Below, piece by piece: positions 13,799 to 21,763 of a DNA stretch of 33,123 nt; the first letter of the stretch is position 1; every line of letters begins with the position of its first letter. Made by a program: the position numbers and the translations under genes. Below the pieces are notes generated by a model, which did not search any database, was not told the DNA's origin, and saw nothing but the letters and a program-made list of their open reading frames with translations. This stretch comes from an uncultured Bacteroidaceae bacterium (GTDB lineage: Bacteria > Bacteroidota > Bacteroidia > Bacteroidales > Bacteroidaceae). The stretch is taken from NCBI GenBank assembly GCA_905235285.1, contig CAJOLI010000016.1, positions 1 to 33,123 on the forward strand, written 5' to 3'.

Positions 13799-15799
13799 TT
13801 ATTCCGACAGCACCTTCTTGTCGCCTACGATGTAGAAGCCCTTGCCTATGGCGCTGACGCGCTGACCTGCAATGTTGTAGATGCGGCCTGCTGCCTTGGC
13901 ATCGTCGGCTACGGCGTTCACGCCTGTACTCTCGCCGTCGAGGCTGTAGTCAGTGACGTTCTTCACGCCGGCTACGCTGAAGTAATTCTCGATTGTGCCA
14001 AATACCCAGACTTGCTTACCAAGGTAATCGAAGTGGTCAACGAGGTTGAGCTTTGAGCGAATGTCCTTACTCTCATCCTTGTTGGTGGTCAGCTGCACGG
14101 GAATCATCTGGGCGGTGGACTCCTCTGTAGCCTCATCGGCGAGGACGATGTTAGTAGCCTGCAGGTCTTCACCCTGTTGATTTATGATCTTGGACATCGA
14201 GCTCTTGGCAGCTCCCACGATGTAACCGGTCACCCAAACAGCCTCTGTCGGGCAATCCTCTGTGCCGTTGAGGTGCTGAACATCAGCCACGGTGTAAGGC
14301 TTCTCGAATGTGCCTTCGCCCTCGAGCTCATAGGCAACGGGCTCCTCGCCGTTGTCGACGTCTTCTGCCGTACGGGGATAGAGCTGCACGTTACCATTGT
14401 AGATGGATACGAAAGCCGTGACGGTGTACTCTGACTCGGTGTCGAAAGTAGTTCCAGTCAGCACATTCCAATTGTCGCGCACGACGACCGGGTTGTCGTA
14501 ATCATCCATGAAACTGATATTACGGCTTGCAAGAGCCTCTGACTGAGCATAGAGACCCTCAATCTGCACGAGCTCGTTCTCGTAGTCCTTGGGGTTGTCG
14601 TTGACGTCAGCCACAGTGACTTTCTGAGGTTCAACGGCGTTATCGCTGGAGTTGACGGTGAGATTCTCATAAGCACTAACGGCTATTTCAGTCAGGCCAT
14701 AGTAGAGATAGAGCTCACCCTTCACATCGGCTGTAATCTTGTCACCAGCCTTGATGCCAGAATTAGAACCAAAGATGAGCAGGCCATCAGTGCCATCGAA
14801 GACATAGACGGAAGAACCATTGACGTAAGTCACAAGCAGGTCGTTAGCTTTGAAGACGACATCCTCACGATTGGCTGTCACAGCAGCCTTGACATCGGCA
14901 ATCTTCGTGTATTCCTTGACTGTGGGCTCGGGCGTGTCTTCACCGGTGTTTCCATTAATAGAATAGAGTTTGTTGCCCTGATTGATCTCGAGCGTCGAGA
15001 TACCATCCTTAACATAGTTCTTTATGACACCAACAACAACGACATCATCACCAACTTTAAGCTGATCTTCTGTCGTGAAGTTAACACCATTCAGATACTT
15101 ACCACGAAAAACATAAAACTGATTGCTCTCCGTGCCATCGTCAGAAATGTAATAAGTGGCATTACCAAATCCGACATTTAATTCTTCAATCTGAGAGACT
15201 TTACCCTTGACATAAACCTCAACGCCACTATCTGCGCTCGGCTCCAATTGAGCAGCCTTCTCCTGCACCTGAGCCACAGTCAGAGGAGCGGTAGCAGAGC
15301 TCGTCCAGTCGATAGCGGGTGTGAGGTCATCGCCACCACCGGGCTCATCGCCGCCTATAGTCACAGAGATGCTCTTAATCTGAGTGTTACCGCCAATCGT
15401 AATGACCACAGAGGCTGCATCACCAGTCCATTTGCCAGTCTCGAGAGTACCGACATTGGCCGTATTGCTGCCCCACTTACTGCTGTTTAAGGTAAAATTA
15501 ATTGCCGTTATATTCTTTCCTGAAGAGGCTATAGTTAATGTTCCTCCATAAAGACGAAGCGAACCTGTCCACATGCGATTAGCATTACCCTTCTCAACCG
15601 GAGTCACTGTAATGGTAACGTCGCCAGAAGTGACTGATACATTTTCCGAAATGTCGCCATCATGAGAATCGTTGCTCGAGAAACCTGCCAACCCGAATTG
15701 CTCGTAGGCTGTATCTCCTGTAAAGTCAAAAACGACCTGTGCCTGTGCCAATCCAGAAATAGTCAGCAAGGCGAAGAGTAAAGAGTAGAGTTTTTTCAT
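13799..15799 (-). CDS. Secreted protein with four OB-fold-like modules and sorting-like tail
   Basis: A 666-residue protein with a signal peptide (1-20). Residues 21-150 form a beta-rich N-terminal domain starting VVFDFTGDTAYEQFG. Four modules then resemble the OB-fold-like DUF5689/DUF6359 domains of Bacteroidetes secreted proteins: about 170-283, 295-380, 393-475 and 495-618 (the last starts GTFEKPYTVADVQ). The first is a close relative of the module in the truncated protein at 1-936: both have VKGKV/IKGKV, YYISDDGT/CYISDDGT, then QFYVFR/QFQVFR. The tail 637-666 (GRIYNIAGQRVS to GKGFYIV) resembles a type IX sorting domain. No catalytic motif is seen. Binding of nucleic acid or glycan outside the cell is possible but unproven. 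It is flanked by a perfect promoter and a terminator. Confidence 0.88.
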   Translation of the reverse strand: MKKLYSLLFALLTISGLAQAQVVFDFTGDTAYEQFGLAGFSSNDSHDGDISENVSVTSGDVTITVTPVEKGNANRMWTGSLRLYGGTLTIASSGKNITAINFTLNSSKWGSNTANVGTLETGKWTGDAASVVITIGGNTQIKSISVTIGGDEPGGGDDLTPAIDWTSSATAPLTVAQVQEKAAQLEPSADSGVEVYVKGKVSQIEELNVGFGNATYYISDDGTESNQFYVFRGKYLNGVNFTTEDQLKVGDDVVVVGVIKNYVKDGISTLEINQGNKLYSINGNTGEDTPEPTVKEYTKIADVKAAVTANREDVVFKANDLLVTYVNGSSVYVFDGTDGLLIFGSNSGIKAGDKITADVKGELYLYYGLTEIAVSAYENLTVNSSDNAVEPQKVTVADVNDNPKDYENELVQIEGLYAQSEALASRNISFMDDYDNPVVVRDNWNVLTGTTFDTESEYTVTAFVSIYNGNVQLYPRTAEDVDNGEEPVAYELEGEGTFEKPYTVADVQHLNGTEDCPTEAVWVTGYIVGAAKSSMSKIINQQGEDLQATNIVLADEATEESTAQMIPVQLTTNKDESKDIRSKLNLVDHFDYLGKQVWVFGTIENYFSVAGVKNVTDYSLDGESTGVNAVADDAKAAGRIYNIAGQRVSAIGKGFYIVGDKKVLSE

Positions 15800-15848
15800 A
15801 AGCTTGTGTGTTTAAATGATTTATTTGTTTGATAAGTTTTATTCGCTG

Positions 15849-15879
15849 CAAAGTTACGCTGATTTGTTGGAACGACAAA
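15849..15879 (-). promoter_or_regulatory. Promoter of the multi-OB-fold gene
   Basis: Minus strand: TTTG (15879-15876), a 19-nt spacer, then TAACTTTG (15856-15849). Both boxes fit the consensus. The leader is about 42 nt. Confidence 0.82.
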
Positions 15880-15916
15880 ACATAAAGGCACTTTTTTTCA
15901 AAATAATTCATCGCAA

Positions 15917-15950
15917 CAAAAAACGCCAGAGGCTTCACAGTCTCTGACGT
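15917..15950 (-). terminator. Terminator of the Gly-rich protein gene
   Basis: Minus strand: ACGTCAGAG (15950-15942) pairs with CTCTGGCGT (15931-15923), with one T-G wobble, followed by TTTTTTG. Confidence 0.75.
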
Positions 15951-16049
15951 CTTCCATGTGCCTTTGCACATAATCAATCAACAAATCAAAATGTGGTGAA
16001 TAGATGATTTAAGGTCCTGCGGATGTATAGTATAGCATTGTATATCATG

Positions 16050-16607
16050 TCAGAAGCCACCGCCAGGGCCGCCAAAGCCGCCACCAGGGCCACCGAAGCC
16101 ACCGCCGGGGCCGCCGAAGCCGCCACGCTGACCACCAAAGCCGCCGCGGTTACCCTGACCGCCCTGGCGGTTACGGTTCTGTTGCGGCTGGAACACCTTC
16201 AGCAGCTGCTGGGGAGTGAGCACGCCGGAGAGCTCTGCGCAATATTTCTTTTGGATGTCCAGACGAAGCTGCGACTGCTGAATCTGCTCCTCCTGACGGG
16301 TGAACACCTCCTGAAGCTGGGCCGTAGCCTCTGCCTCGGTGAGATCTTTCTTATTGCGCTGTTCTGCCTGATCGCGATTCTGATCCTGACGCAGAGCAGC
16401 CAGCTCCTTCTGATAGTTGGCAAAGATGGGTTCGAACTTGGCCTTCTGTTCATCGGTGAGCTTCAGGTCCTTGATGAGTTGTTCGGTTATGCGTGCCTGC
16501 ATCTCCTGACGTCGGGCAGCACGGTCGTTATCGTTTTGTGCGTTTACGTTCAAGGCATTGCCTAAAGTTAATGTGGCAAATGCGAAGAGAAATACTGACT
16601 TTTTCAT
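16050..16607 (-). CDS. Small periplasmic helical protein (Spy/CpxP-like) with Gly-rich tail
   Basis: A 185-residue protein. The start at 16607 is chosen because it opens a signal peptide (MKKSVFLFAFATLTLGNALNVNAQ); the frame is open further upstream, but that stretch is not signal-like. Residues 25-145 are charged, Gln-rich and helical, with LKLTDEQKAKFEPIFANYQKE and LSGVLTPQQLLKVF. These are LTxxQ-type segments as in the Spy/CpxP periplasmic proteins of proteobacteria, though the similarity is only in pattern. Residues about 150-185 are a GGFGGPG repeat, encoded by a 21-bp tandem repeat. No function can be assigned; a stress-related periplasmic chaperone is one possibility. No consensus promoter was recognised upstream. 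Confidence 0.82.
   Translation of the reverse strand: MKKSVFLFAFATLTLGNALNVNAQNDNDRAARRQEMQARITEQLIKDLKLTDEQKAKFEPIFANYQKELAALRQDQNRDQAEQRNKKDLTEAEATAQLQEVFTRQEEQIQQSQLRLDIQKKYCAELSGVLTPQQLLKVFQPQQNRNRQGGQGNRGGFGGQRGGFGGPGGGFGGPGGGFGGPGGGF
16053..16136 (-). repeat. 21-bp tandem repeat encoding GGFGGPG
   Basis: Four 21-bp units (16053-16073, 16074-16094, 16095-16115, 16116-16136). The first three encode the same heptapeptide with several synonymous differences, and the fourth is diverged (GGFGGQR). Confidence 0.85.
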
Positions 16608-16960
16608 ATTTGCTTCAATTTTATTATTCAAGTTGAGATACATTCTTTGTAGCACTACGTTTTCTATGACTGCAAAGGCTGAAGATAGTTTAAGGGTCTT
16701 GCGAATTTTATCATTCTTTAACAATAGGAGGCATACTGCTACATCAAAGAATGATGTTGGAAGTACTTTATTCTGTGTTTGTCCATCATTGTTTTTGTTT
16801 GGGAATTGATATTAATGTTTTATTCGTATATGTTCACAAACCTTTCACACTCGCAATATCTGCGAAGTAATTATATGTTCTTTAATAATGGTAAAAGACT
16901 GACACATTTTTAACTTGGTATGAAGGAGTTGCAGAAGCCCTTAAGCCTTTTGCCAGAAAC
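16608..16960. other. AT-rich intergenic stretch with no gene seen
   Basis: This is most of the 401-base gap between the Gly-rich gene and the DUF5715 gene. It is clearly more AT-rich than its surroundings. It should hold the minus-strand promoter of the Gly-rich gene, but no TAnnTTTG box was found on that strand. No RNA gene or supported frame was seen. Confidence 0.5.
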
Positions 16961-16992
16961 AAAAAAAAACACCCTGGGAAGAACCATGGGTG
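16961..16992 (-). terminator. Terminator of the DUF5715 gene
   Basis: Minus strand: CACCCATGG (16992-16984) pairs with CCAGGGTG (16977-16970) with one bulged A, then a run of nine T. Confidence 0.8.
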
Positions 16993-17008
16993 GACTCCTA
17001 AAAGTTTA

Positions 17009-17905
17009 TCAGCGCACGGTAATATGGAAGCAACCTTGCTTGACTTCATATTTAACATAGCAGCGACCTTCGTTGCGGACATCGCGCAGCACTTCGCAGA
17101 GCACGTACTTAAGCGAGTCGCTGCGCACGGCACGACGCTCGGGGCCTCCGGGCGGCGAGACGGTGTGGAAGCGGTTGTATGAGATGTCGAAGGTTGTGGC
17201 GTAGCAATGGCAGCTCTGCTCGGTGGCATTGTGGTTGTAGCGCTGCAGGCGGGCCACATCCTCCTCGGTGCGCAGGACGCTGGTCACGATGAGTTTATGA
17301 AGGGGAATCTGCTTCACTGCCAGCGAGTCGATGAAGCGGCGGCTGATATGCTCGAGCAGGTTGCTGGCACGAGGTACCAGATATGGTATGCTGCGGTTCA
17401 TGCGAGGGTCAATCTCATAATAAGGATTAAGGCCGACGTACAGCAGCTCGCTCTTGCGGCCCTCAGCATCGGCGCGGCAGGCCACGGGCGTTACGCCATT
17501 AGCCTTAGCCGCCACAATCTGCACGTCCTGCACATCAGGGAAGCAGTCGCGATAAGAATGTACGCCTCTGATTGGATGTTTGCCGCTGAAATCGAGGTGC
17601 GGACGTGAGTAGGCGGGGATAGCAGAGGCTGCCGTTGCCGCAGCGGAAAGCGCAATGGCATCAGCGTCAGGACCTGAGCCTACAGCGCCGGCGGCGACAT
17701 CTGCCGTGGCACCTGCGTATACGCCTGAAGTGCTGTGTCCTGCCCCGCCTACGGAGTCTGCTGTGAGCCCTACAGCTGCAGTGTCTGTCTGCTCGCCGGC
17801 AACAGTCGTGCGGGTCAGGCTCGGGAAACTGAGCCTGATGATAAAGAGCACACCTACGAGGGCGCACACCGAACGTATAAAATTTGTTTTGTTGAGCTTT
17901 TGCAC
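17009..17905 (-). CDS. DUF5715 family protein, possibly M15-peptidase-like
   Basis: A 298-residue protein if it starts at the GTG at 17905. The frame has an ATG at 17962, but a perfect -7 box (17927-17934) lies downstream of that ATG, so the GTG is preferred; the choice is not certain. A single hydrophobic segment (about residues 9-26) acts as signal or anchor. Residues about 36-96 are Ala/Gly-rich low complexity. The conserved part, about 100-298, fits the Bacteroidetes DUF5715 family. Ser231-x-His233-...-Asp240 (SCHCYATTFD) has the same spacing as the SxHxxGxAxD zinc motif of M15 D-Ala-D-Ala peptidases, and His294 near the C-terminus (CFHITV) could be the third ligand. A cell-wall peptidase role is therefore inferred, not established. 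Divergent from phoH. Confidence 0.8.
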   Translation of the reverse strand: MQKLNKTNFIRSVCALVGVLFIIRLSFPSLTRTTVAGEQTDTAAVGLTADSVGGAGHSTSGVYAGATADVAAGAVGSGPDADAIALSAAATAASAIPAYSRPHLDFSGKHPIRGVHSYRDCFPDVQDVQIVAAKANGVTPVACRADAEGRKSELLYVGLNPYYEIDPRMNRSIPYLVPRASNLLEHISRRFIDSLAVKQIPLHKLIVTSVLRTEEDVARLQRYNHNATEQSCHCYATTFDISYNRFHTVSPPGGPERRAVRSDSLKYVLCEVLRDVRNEGRCYVKYEVKQGCFHITVR

Positions 17906-17926
17906 GTCGTTTCTATAAAATCGACG

Positions 17927-17934
17927 CAAAGTTA
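17927..17934 (-). promoter_or_regulatory. -7 box for the DUF5715 gene
   Basis: Minus strand TAACTTTG, 21 nt before the GTG start. No clear -33 TTTG was found at the right distance. Confidence 0.6.
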
Positions 17935-17978
17935 CAATAAAAATCCCAATATTAGCACGCATTTACAAGAGAAATAGT

Positions 17979-17986
17979 TAAATTTG
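17979..17986 (+). promoter_or_regulatory. -7 box for the phoH-purC unit
   Basis: TAAATTTG, 18 nt before the phoH start at 18005. It supports that start over the ATG at 17984, which overlaps the box. No clear -33 element is seen. Confidence 0.6.
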
Positions 17987-18004
17987 CAGCGAAAAATATT
18001 CACT

Positions 18005-18991
18005 ATGACCGAAAAGCACTTTATCCTTGACGAAGCAGACCCCCTCATCTTCTACGGCGTCAACAACGCTAACATGCAGATGATCAAGGCACTTCACCCT
18101 AAATTGCGCATCGTAGGCCGTGGCAACGTCGTCAAAGCTATGGGCGACGAGGAAGAGTTGTGTGCCTTCGACGAGAACATACAGCGGCTGCAGGCTCATT
18201 GCAGCAAATACAATAGCCTCAGCGAAGAAGACATTCTCCACATCGTACGCGGCGAACACACGCGGCGCGACGGCATTAGCGGGGCCATCGTCTTCAGCGT
18301 CACAGGCAAACCTATCACAGCACGGAGCGAAAACCAGCAGCGTCTCGTCAGTGCCTTTGATCACAAAGACATGGTCTTCGCCATAGGGCCCGCAGGCTCC
18401 GGCAAGACCTACACCAGCATAGCCTTGGCCGTGCGCGCGATGAAGAATAAAGAGGTACGACGCATCATACTCTCCCGCCCTGCCGTAGAGGCTGGCGAGA
18501 AATTAGGTTTCCTGCCGGGCGACATGAAGGATAAGATTGACCCCTACCTGCAACCCCTCTACGACGCTCTCGAAGATATGATTCCGCGACAGAAGCTCAA
18601 CGAGATGATGGAGCAGAACATCATACAGATTGCGCCGCTGGCGTTCATGCGAGGGCGTACGCTCAACGATGCCGTCGTCATCCTCGACGAAGCGCAGAAC
18701 ACGACACCGGCACAGATTAAAATGTTCCTCACCCGCATGGGCATGAATACAAAGATGATTATCACAGGCGACATCACCCAGATTGACCTGCCCCGACAAC
18801 AACGCAGCGGACTCATCGACGCCTTGGAAGTGCTGCGAGAGGTCGATGACATAGAGGTCATTCATTTCAACCAAAAGGACATCGTACGCCACCGACTCGT
18901 CACTAAGATAGTCAACGCCTACGACAAGCATGACAAAGAGCTTAACCAAACAGAAAAACGAAATAACAATGAAAGCATTAACCCAGACTGA
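18005..18991 (+). CDS. phoH: PhoH family ATPase
   Basis: A 328-residue cytoplasmic protein of the PhoH family, P-loop ATPases related to the helicase-like fold and linked in some bacteria to RNA handling; the exact role is unclear. Walker A is GPAGSGKT (128-135), Walker B is VVILDEAQN (224-232), and the PhoH signature [17 protein letters not shown] lies near 157-173. The start at 18005 gives the usual [13 protein letters not shown] beginning. The last 23 nt overlap the purC start, so the two are co-transcribed and probably coupled. In other Bacteroidales, as I recall, phoH and purC are also neighbours. Confidence 0.95.
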   Translation: MTEKHFILDEADPLIFYGVNNANMQMIKALHPKLRIVGRGNVVKAMGDEEELCAFDENIQRLQAHCSKYNSLSEEDILHIVRGEHTRRDGISGAIVFSVTGKPITARSENQQRLVSAFDHKDMVFAIGPAGSGKTYTSIALAVRAMKNKEVRRIILSRPAVEAGEKLGFLPGDMKDKIDPYLQPLYDALEDMIPRQKLNEMMEQNIIQIAPLAFMRGRTLNDAVVILDEAQNTTPAQIKMFLTRMGMNTKMIITGDITQIDLPRQQRSGLIDALEVLREVDDIEVIHFNQKDIVRHRLVTKIVNAYDKHDKELNQTEKRNNNESINPD

Positions 18992-19922
18992 ATTTCAATT
19001 CCCCGGCCAGAAGAGCGTGTACCACGGCAAGGTGCGCGACGTGTACAACATCAACGACGACCTGATGGTCATGGTGGCCACGGACCGCATTTCGGCCTTC
19101 GACGTCGTACTGCCCAAAGGCATCCCCTTCAAGGGGCAGGTACTGAACCAGATTGCAGCCTCGTTCCTCGACGCCACCGCCGACATCGTGCCCAACTGGA
19201 AACTGGCCACACCCGACCCCATGGTCACTGTAGGACTGAAGGCTGAAGGCTTCCGCGTGGAGATGATTATACGCGGCTACCTGACCGGCTCGGCATGGCG
19301 CGAGTACAAGAACGGCTGTCGGGAACTCTGCGGCGTAACGCTGCCAGACGGTATGCGCGAGAATGAACGCTTCCCCGAGCCCATCATCACGCCGACGACC
19401 AAGGCCGACGAGGGGCACGACGAGAACATCTCCCGCGAGGAAATCATCGCACAGGGCATCGTCAGCGCTGAGGACTACGAGGTGATGGAGCGCTACACGC
19501 GCGCCCTCTTCCAACGCGGCACGGAGATTGCTGCCAAGAAAGGCCTCATACTCGTCGATACAAAATATGAGTTCGGCAAGCGCGACGGCAAGGTTATCCT
19601 CATCGACGAAATCCACACGCCCGACTCAAGCCGCTACTTCTACGCCGATGGCTATGAGGAGAAGTTCGCGAAAGGCGAGCCGCAGCGCCAGCTATCCAAG
19701 GAGTTCGTACGCCAATGGCTCATCGACCACAACTTCATGAACCGCCCCGGCGACGTCATGCCCGAGCTGACCGATGCCTTCGTAGGCAGCATCAGCGACC
19801 GCTACATCGAGCTCTTCGAGCACATCGTAGGCGAGCCGTTCGTCAAGGAAGAGGCCTCCGAGGACGTGGCTGCCCGTATCGAGAAGAACATCACCGCCTG
19901 GCTCTCCGACCACAAGGCATAG
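18969..19922 (+). CDS. purC: Phosphoribosylaminoimidazole-succinocarboxamide synthase
   Basis: A 317-residue enzyme that joins aspartate to CAIR with ATP in purine synthesis (SAICAR formation). It begins [20 protein letters not shown]. The family motifs are [27 protein letters not shown] and [14 protein letters not shown]. The start at 18969 is preferred over the in-frame ATG at 18930, which would add residues not typical of the family. It overlaps phoH by 23 nt. purM lies 3.4 kb downstream on the same strand, so purine genes are dispersed through this block. Confidence 0.97.
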   Translation: MKALTQTEFQFPGQKSVYHGKVRDVYNINDDLMVMVATDRISAFDVVLPKGIPFKGQVLNQIAASFLDATADIVPNWKLATPDPMVTVGLKAEGFRVEMIIRGYLTGSAWREYKNGCRELCGVTLPDGMRENERFPEPIITPTTKADEGHDENISREEIIAQGIVSAEDYEVMERYTRALFQRGTEIAAKKGLILVDTKYEFGKRDGKVILIDEIHTPDSSRYFYADGYEEKFAKGEPQRQLSKEFVRQWLIDHNFMNRPGDVMPELTDAFVGSISDRYIELFEHIVGEPFVKEEASEDVAARIEKNITAWLSDHKA

Positions 19923-19928
19923 CCCCCC

Positions 19929-20016
19929 GCTCCACAATTTCCGGAAGCCCGCTCCCAAGTTTTTGGAAGCCTGCTCCCCAATTTCTTGGAAGCCAGCCCC
20001 CAATTCTCCTCCAAAG
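19929..20016. repeat. 22-bp imperfect tandem repeat between purC and ubiE
   Basis: Units start at 19929, 19951 and 19973 (22, 22 and 23 bp, GCTCC..AA.TTT..GGAAGCC), with a decayed fourth from 19996. It fills half of the 156-base gap. Another small inverted repeat, GGCGG/CCGCC, follows near 20031-20047. No gene is seen in the gap. Confidence 0.8.
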
Positions 20017-20078
20017 GCACGTCAAGTTTTCGGCGGTCTGTCCGCCGAAGCCACTTACGCCGAAGCCCACCTCAGAGA

Positions 20079-20816
20079 ATGAACAGCCACCTCCCCATAA
20101 CGCCCTACGCTGCCAGCAGCGATTCCAAGCGCGAGCAGGTGGAGACGATGTTCAACAACATCGCCCCCACCTACGACCGCCTCAACCATACGCTCTCCTT
20201 CGGAATCGACCGCCGCTGGCGCCGCAAGGCCGTGGATGCCCTTAAGCCTTTCGCACCACAGATCATCCTCGACATCGCCACCGGCACCGGCGACTTCGCC
20301 ATCCTGGCCGCACGGCACCTCGACCCCGACCGCATCATAGGCGTGGACATCAGCGAAGGCATGATGGACGTAGGACGTCAGAAGGTGAAGGAGGCAGGCC
20401 TCGACAACGTCATCTTCTTCGCGAAGGACGACTCCACCAGCCTCTCCTTCGAAAACGACACCTTCGATGCCGTCACCGTGGCCTACGGGGCGCGCAACTT
20501 CGACGACCTCGAGGCCGGACTGAGCGAGATGTGCCGCGTGCTGAAGAAAGGCGGACACCTCATGCTCGTGGAGCTCACCACCCCACCCCGATTCCCTATG
20601 AAGCAGCTCTTCAATGTCTATGCCCATACCGTCATGCCGCTCATTGGCCGGCTCATCAGCCACGACGACAGCGCCTACACCTACCTGCCACTCTCGATGG
20701 CAGCATTCCCTCAGGCCGAACAGCTCGCGCCGCTCATGCGCCACTGCGGCTTCAGCGCCGTAACGTTCAAGCGCTTCACCTTCGGACTTAGCACTATGTA
20801 CCTAGCCACGAAGTAG
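20079..20816 (+). CDS. ubiE: Demethylmenaquinone methyltransferase
   Basis: A 245-residue SAM-dependent methyltransferase of the UbiE/MenG family, making the last step of menaquinone synthesis. The SAM motif [11 protein letters not shown] lies at 64-74, with GVDISEGMM as motif [27 protein letters not shown] is the family-specific stretch, and it ends [19 protein letters not shown]. The start at 20079 avoids the repeat-derived residues encoded upstream and gives the normal length. Bacteroidales make menaquinone rather than ubiquinone, so the menG role is expected. It is followed by aroE on the same strand, which supplies chorismate for the same pathway. Confidence 0.96.
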   Translation: MNSHLPITPYAASSDSKREQVETMFNNIAPTYDRLNHTLSFGIDRRWRRKAVDALKPFAPQIILDIATGTGDFAILAARHLDPDRIIGVDISEGMMDVGRQKVKEAGLDNVIFFAKDDSTSLSFENDTFDAVTVAYGARNFDDLEAGLSEMCRVLKKGGHLMLVELTTPPRFPMKQLFNVYAHTVMPLIGRLISHDDSAYTYLPLSMAAFPQAEQLAPLMRHCGFSAVTFKRFTFGLSTMYLATK

Positions 20817-20840
20817 TCCTGGCCACCCCGCTAAGCGTTT

Positions 20841-20877
20841 TATGATTTATGAATTATGAATTGTGAATGATGAATTA
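20841..20877. repeat. ATGAATT-type short repeat covering the aroE start
   Basis: Degenerate copies of TATGAATT/TGTGAATGATGAATT run through 20841-20877. The aroE start codons at 20867 and 20870 are part of the repeat. Confidence 0.6.
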
Positions 20878-21634
20878 CGAATACGGCCTACTCGGTTATC
20901 CCCTCGGACATTCCTTTTCGCGCGCGTACTTTAATAATAAGTTTGCCACGGAAGGTATAGATGCCGAGTACCTCAATTTCGAGCTGCCGAACGTCGACGG
21001 CCTGCCACAGCTCCTTGCCGAGCATCCACGTCTGCGCGGGCTTAATGTGACCATACCTCATAAGCAAGCTGTAATCCCGTTCCTCGACGAGCTATCTCCC
21101 GAAGCACGCGCTATAGGTGCCGTGAACGTCATCCGGATAACTCAAGGAGGGCTCCACCTTAAAGGGTTCAACTCCGATATAATAGGTTTCGTAGAAAGCA
21201 TACGGCCTCTGCTGAAGCCCCATCACAAACGAGCCCTCGTACTCGGCACAGGCGGAGCCTCAAAAGCCATCTGCCACGGCCTTGAAAAGCTGAGGATAGA
21301 GTGGCGCTACGTCAGCCGAAAAGCCTCCGCCCTCACGGGAGGGGCGAGTGGCGAGTCTTTCACCTACTCCGACATCACCCCGGCACTGCTTGCCGACTAC
21401 ACCGTAATCGTCAACTGCACGCCGCTCGGCATGTACCCGCACATCGACACCTCGCCCGAACTGCCGTATGCCGCGCTCTCCGAGCATCACCTTCTCTACG
21501 ACCTCGTCTATAACCCCGACATCACTCAGTTCATGCGTCAAGGCAGACGCTTCGGCGCCACCGTGAAGAACGGGCTGGAGATGCTACACCTGCAAGCCCG
21601 CGCCAGCTGGAACTTCTGGAACGGGAAAGACTGA
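20867..21634 (+). CDS. aroE: Shikimate dehydrogenase
   Basis: An enzyme of 254-255 residues that reduces 3-dehydroshikimate with NADPH in the shikimate pathway. Counting from the second ATG (20870): Ser15 and Ser17 in GHSFS bind shikimate, catalytic Lys65 is in NVTIPHK, Asp103 is in FNSD, and the nucleotide loop is GTGGASKA (126-133). Both ATGs (20867 and 20870) are possible. Residues about 152-162 (ASALTGGASGE) are a Gly/Ser-rich stretch encoded by a GC-rich palindrome (21323-21350), perhaps a third in-frame repeat insertion, though the match is weaker than in truA. It follows ubiE by 50 nt. Confidence 0.95.
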   Translation: MMNYEYGLLGYPLGHSFSRAYFNNKFATEGIDAEYLNFELPNVDGLPQLLAEHPRLRGLNVTIPHKQAVIPFLDELSPEARAIGAVNVIRITQGGLHLKGFNSDIIGFVESIRPLLKPHHKRALVLGTGGASKAICHGLEKLRIEWRYVSRKASALTGGASGESFTYSDITPALLADYTVIVNCTPLGMYPHIDTSPELPYAALSEHHLLYDLVYNPDITQFMRQGRRFGATVKNGLEMLHLQARASWNFWNGKD

Positions 21635-21763
21635 GTCCGTGACACTTGACTCATGCTTCACTGAACACATACTTACGCATCCTCGCCAACCAGAAGCTCT
21701 ATAACGTGAACACAAGAATCATCGCGCAAGCATTCTAAAAGAAAATCATAATAAGCAGAAACG

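Noticed and set aside
17935..17962. Upstream ATG at 17962 as the DUF5715 start
   Set aside because: The perfect -7 box at 17927-17934 lies downstream of it, so the expected transcript would not include that codon.
19929..20016. Tandem units considered as a CRISPR array
   Set aside because: The units are contiguous with no spacers, are imperfect, and no cas gene is nearby.
19692..20020. Minus-strand frame encoding repeated GAGF/GSRLPK-like peptides
   Set aside because: It is produced by the 22-bp tandem repeat plus the antisense of purC. There is no independent evidence of a gene.
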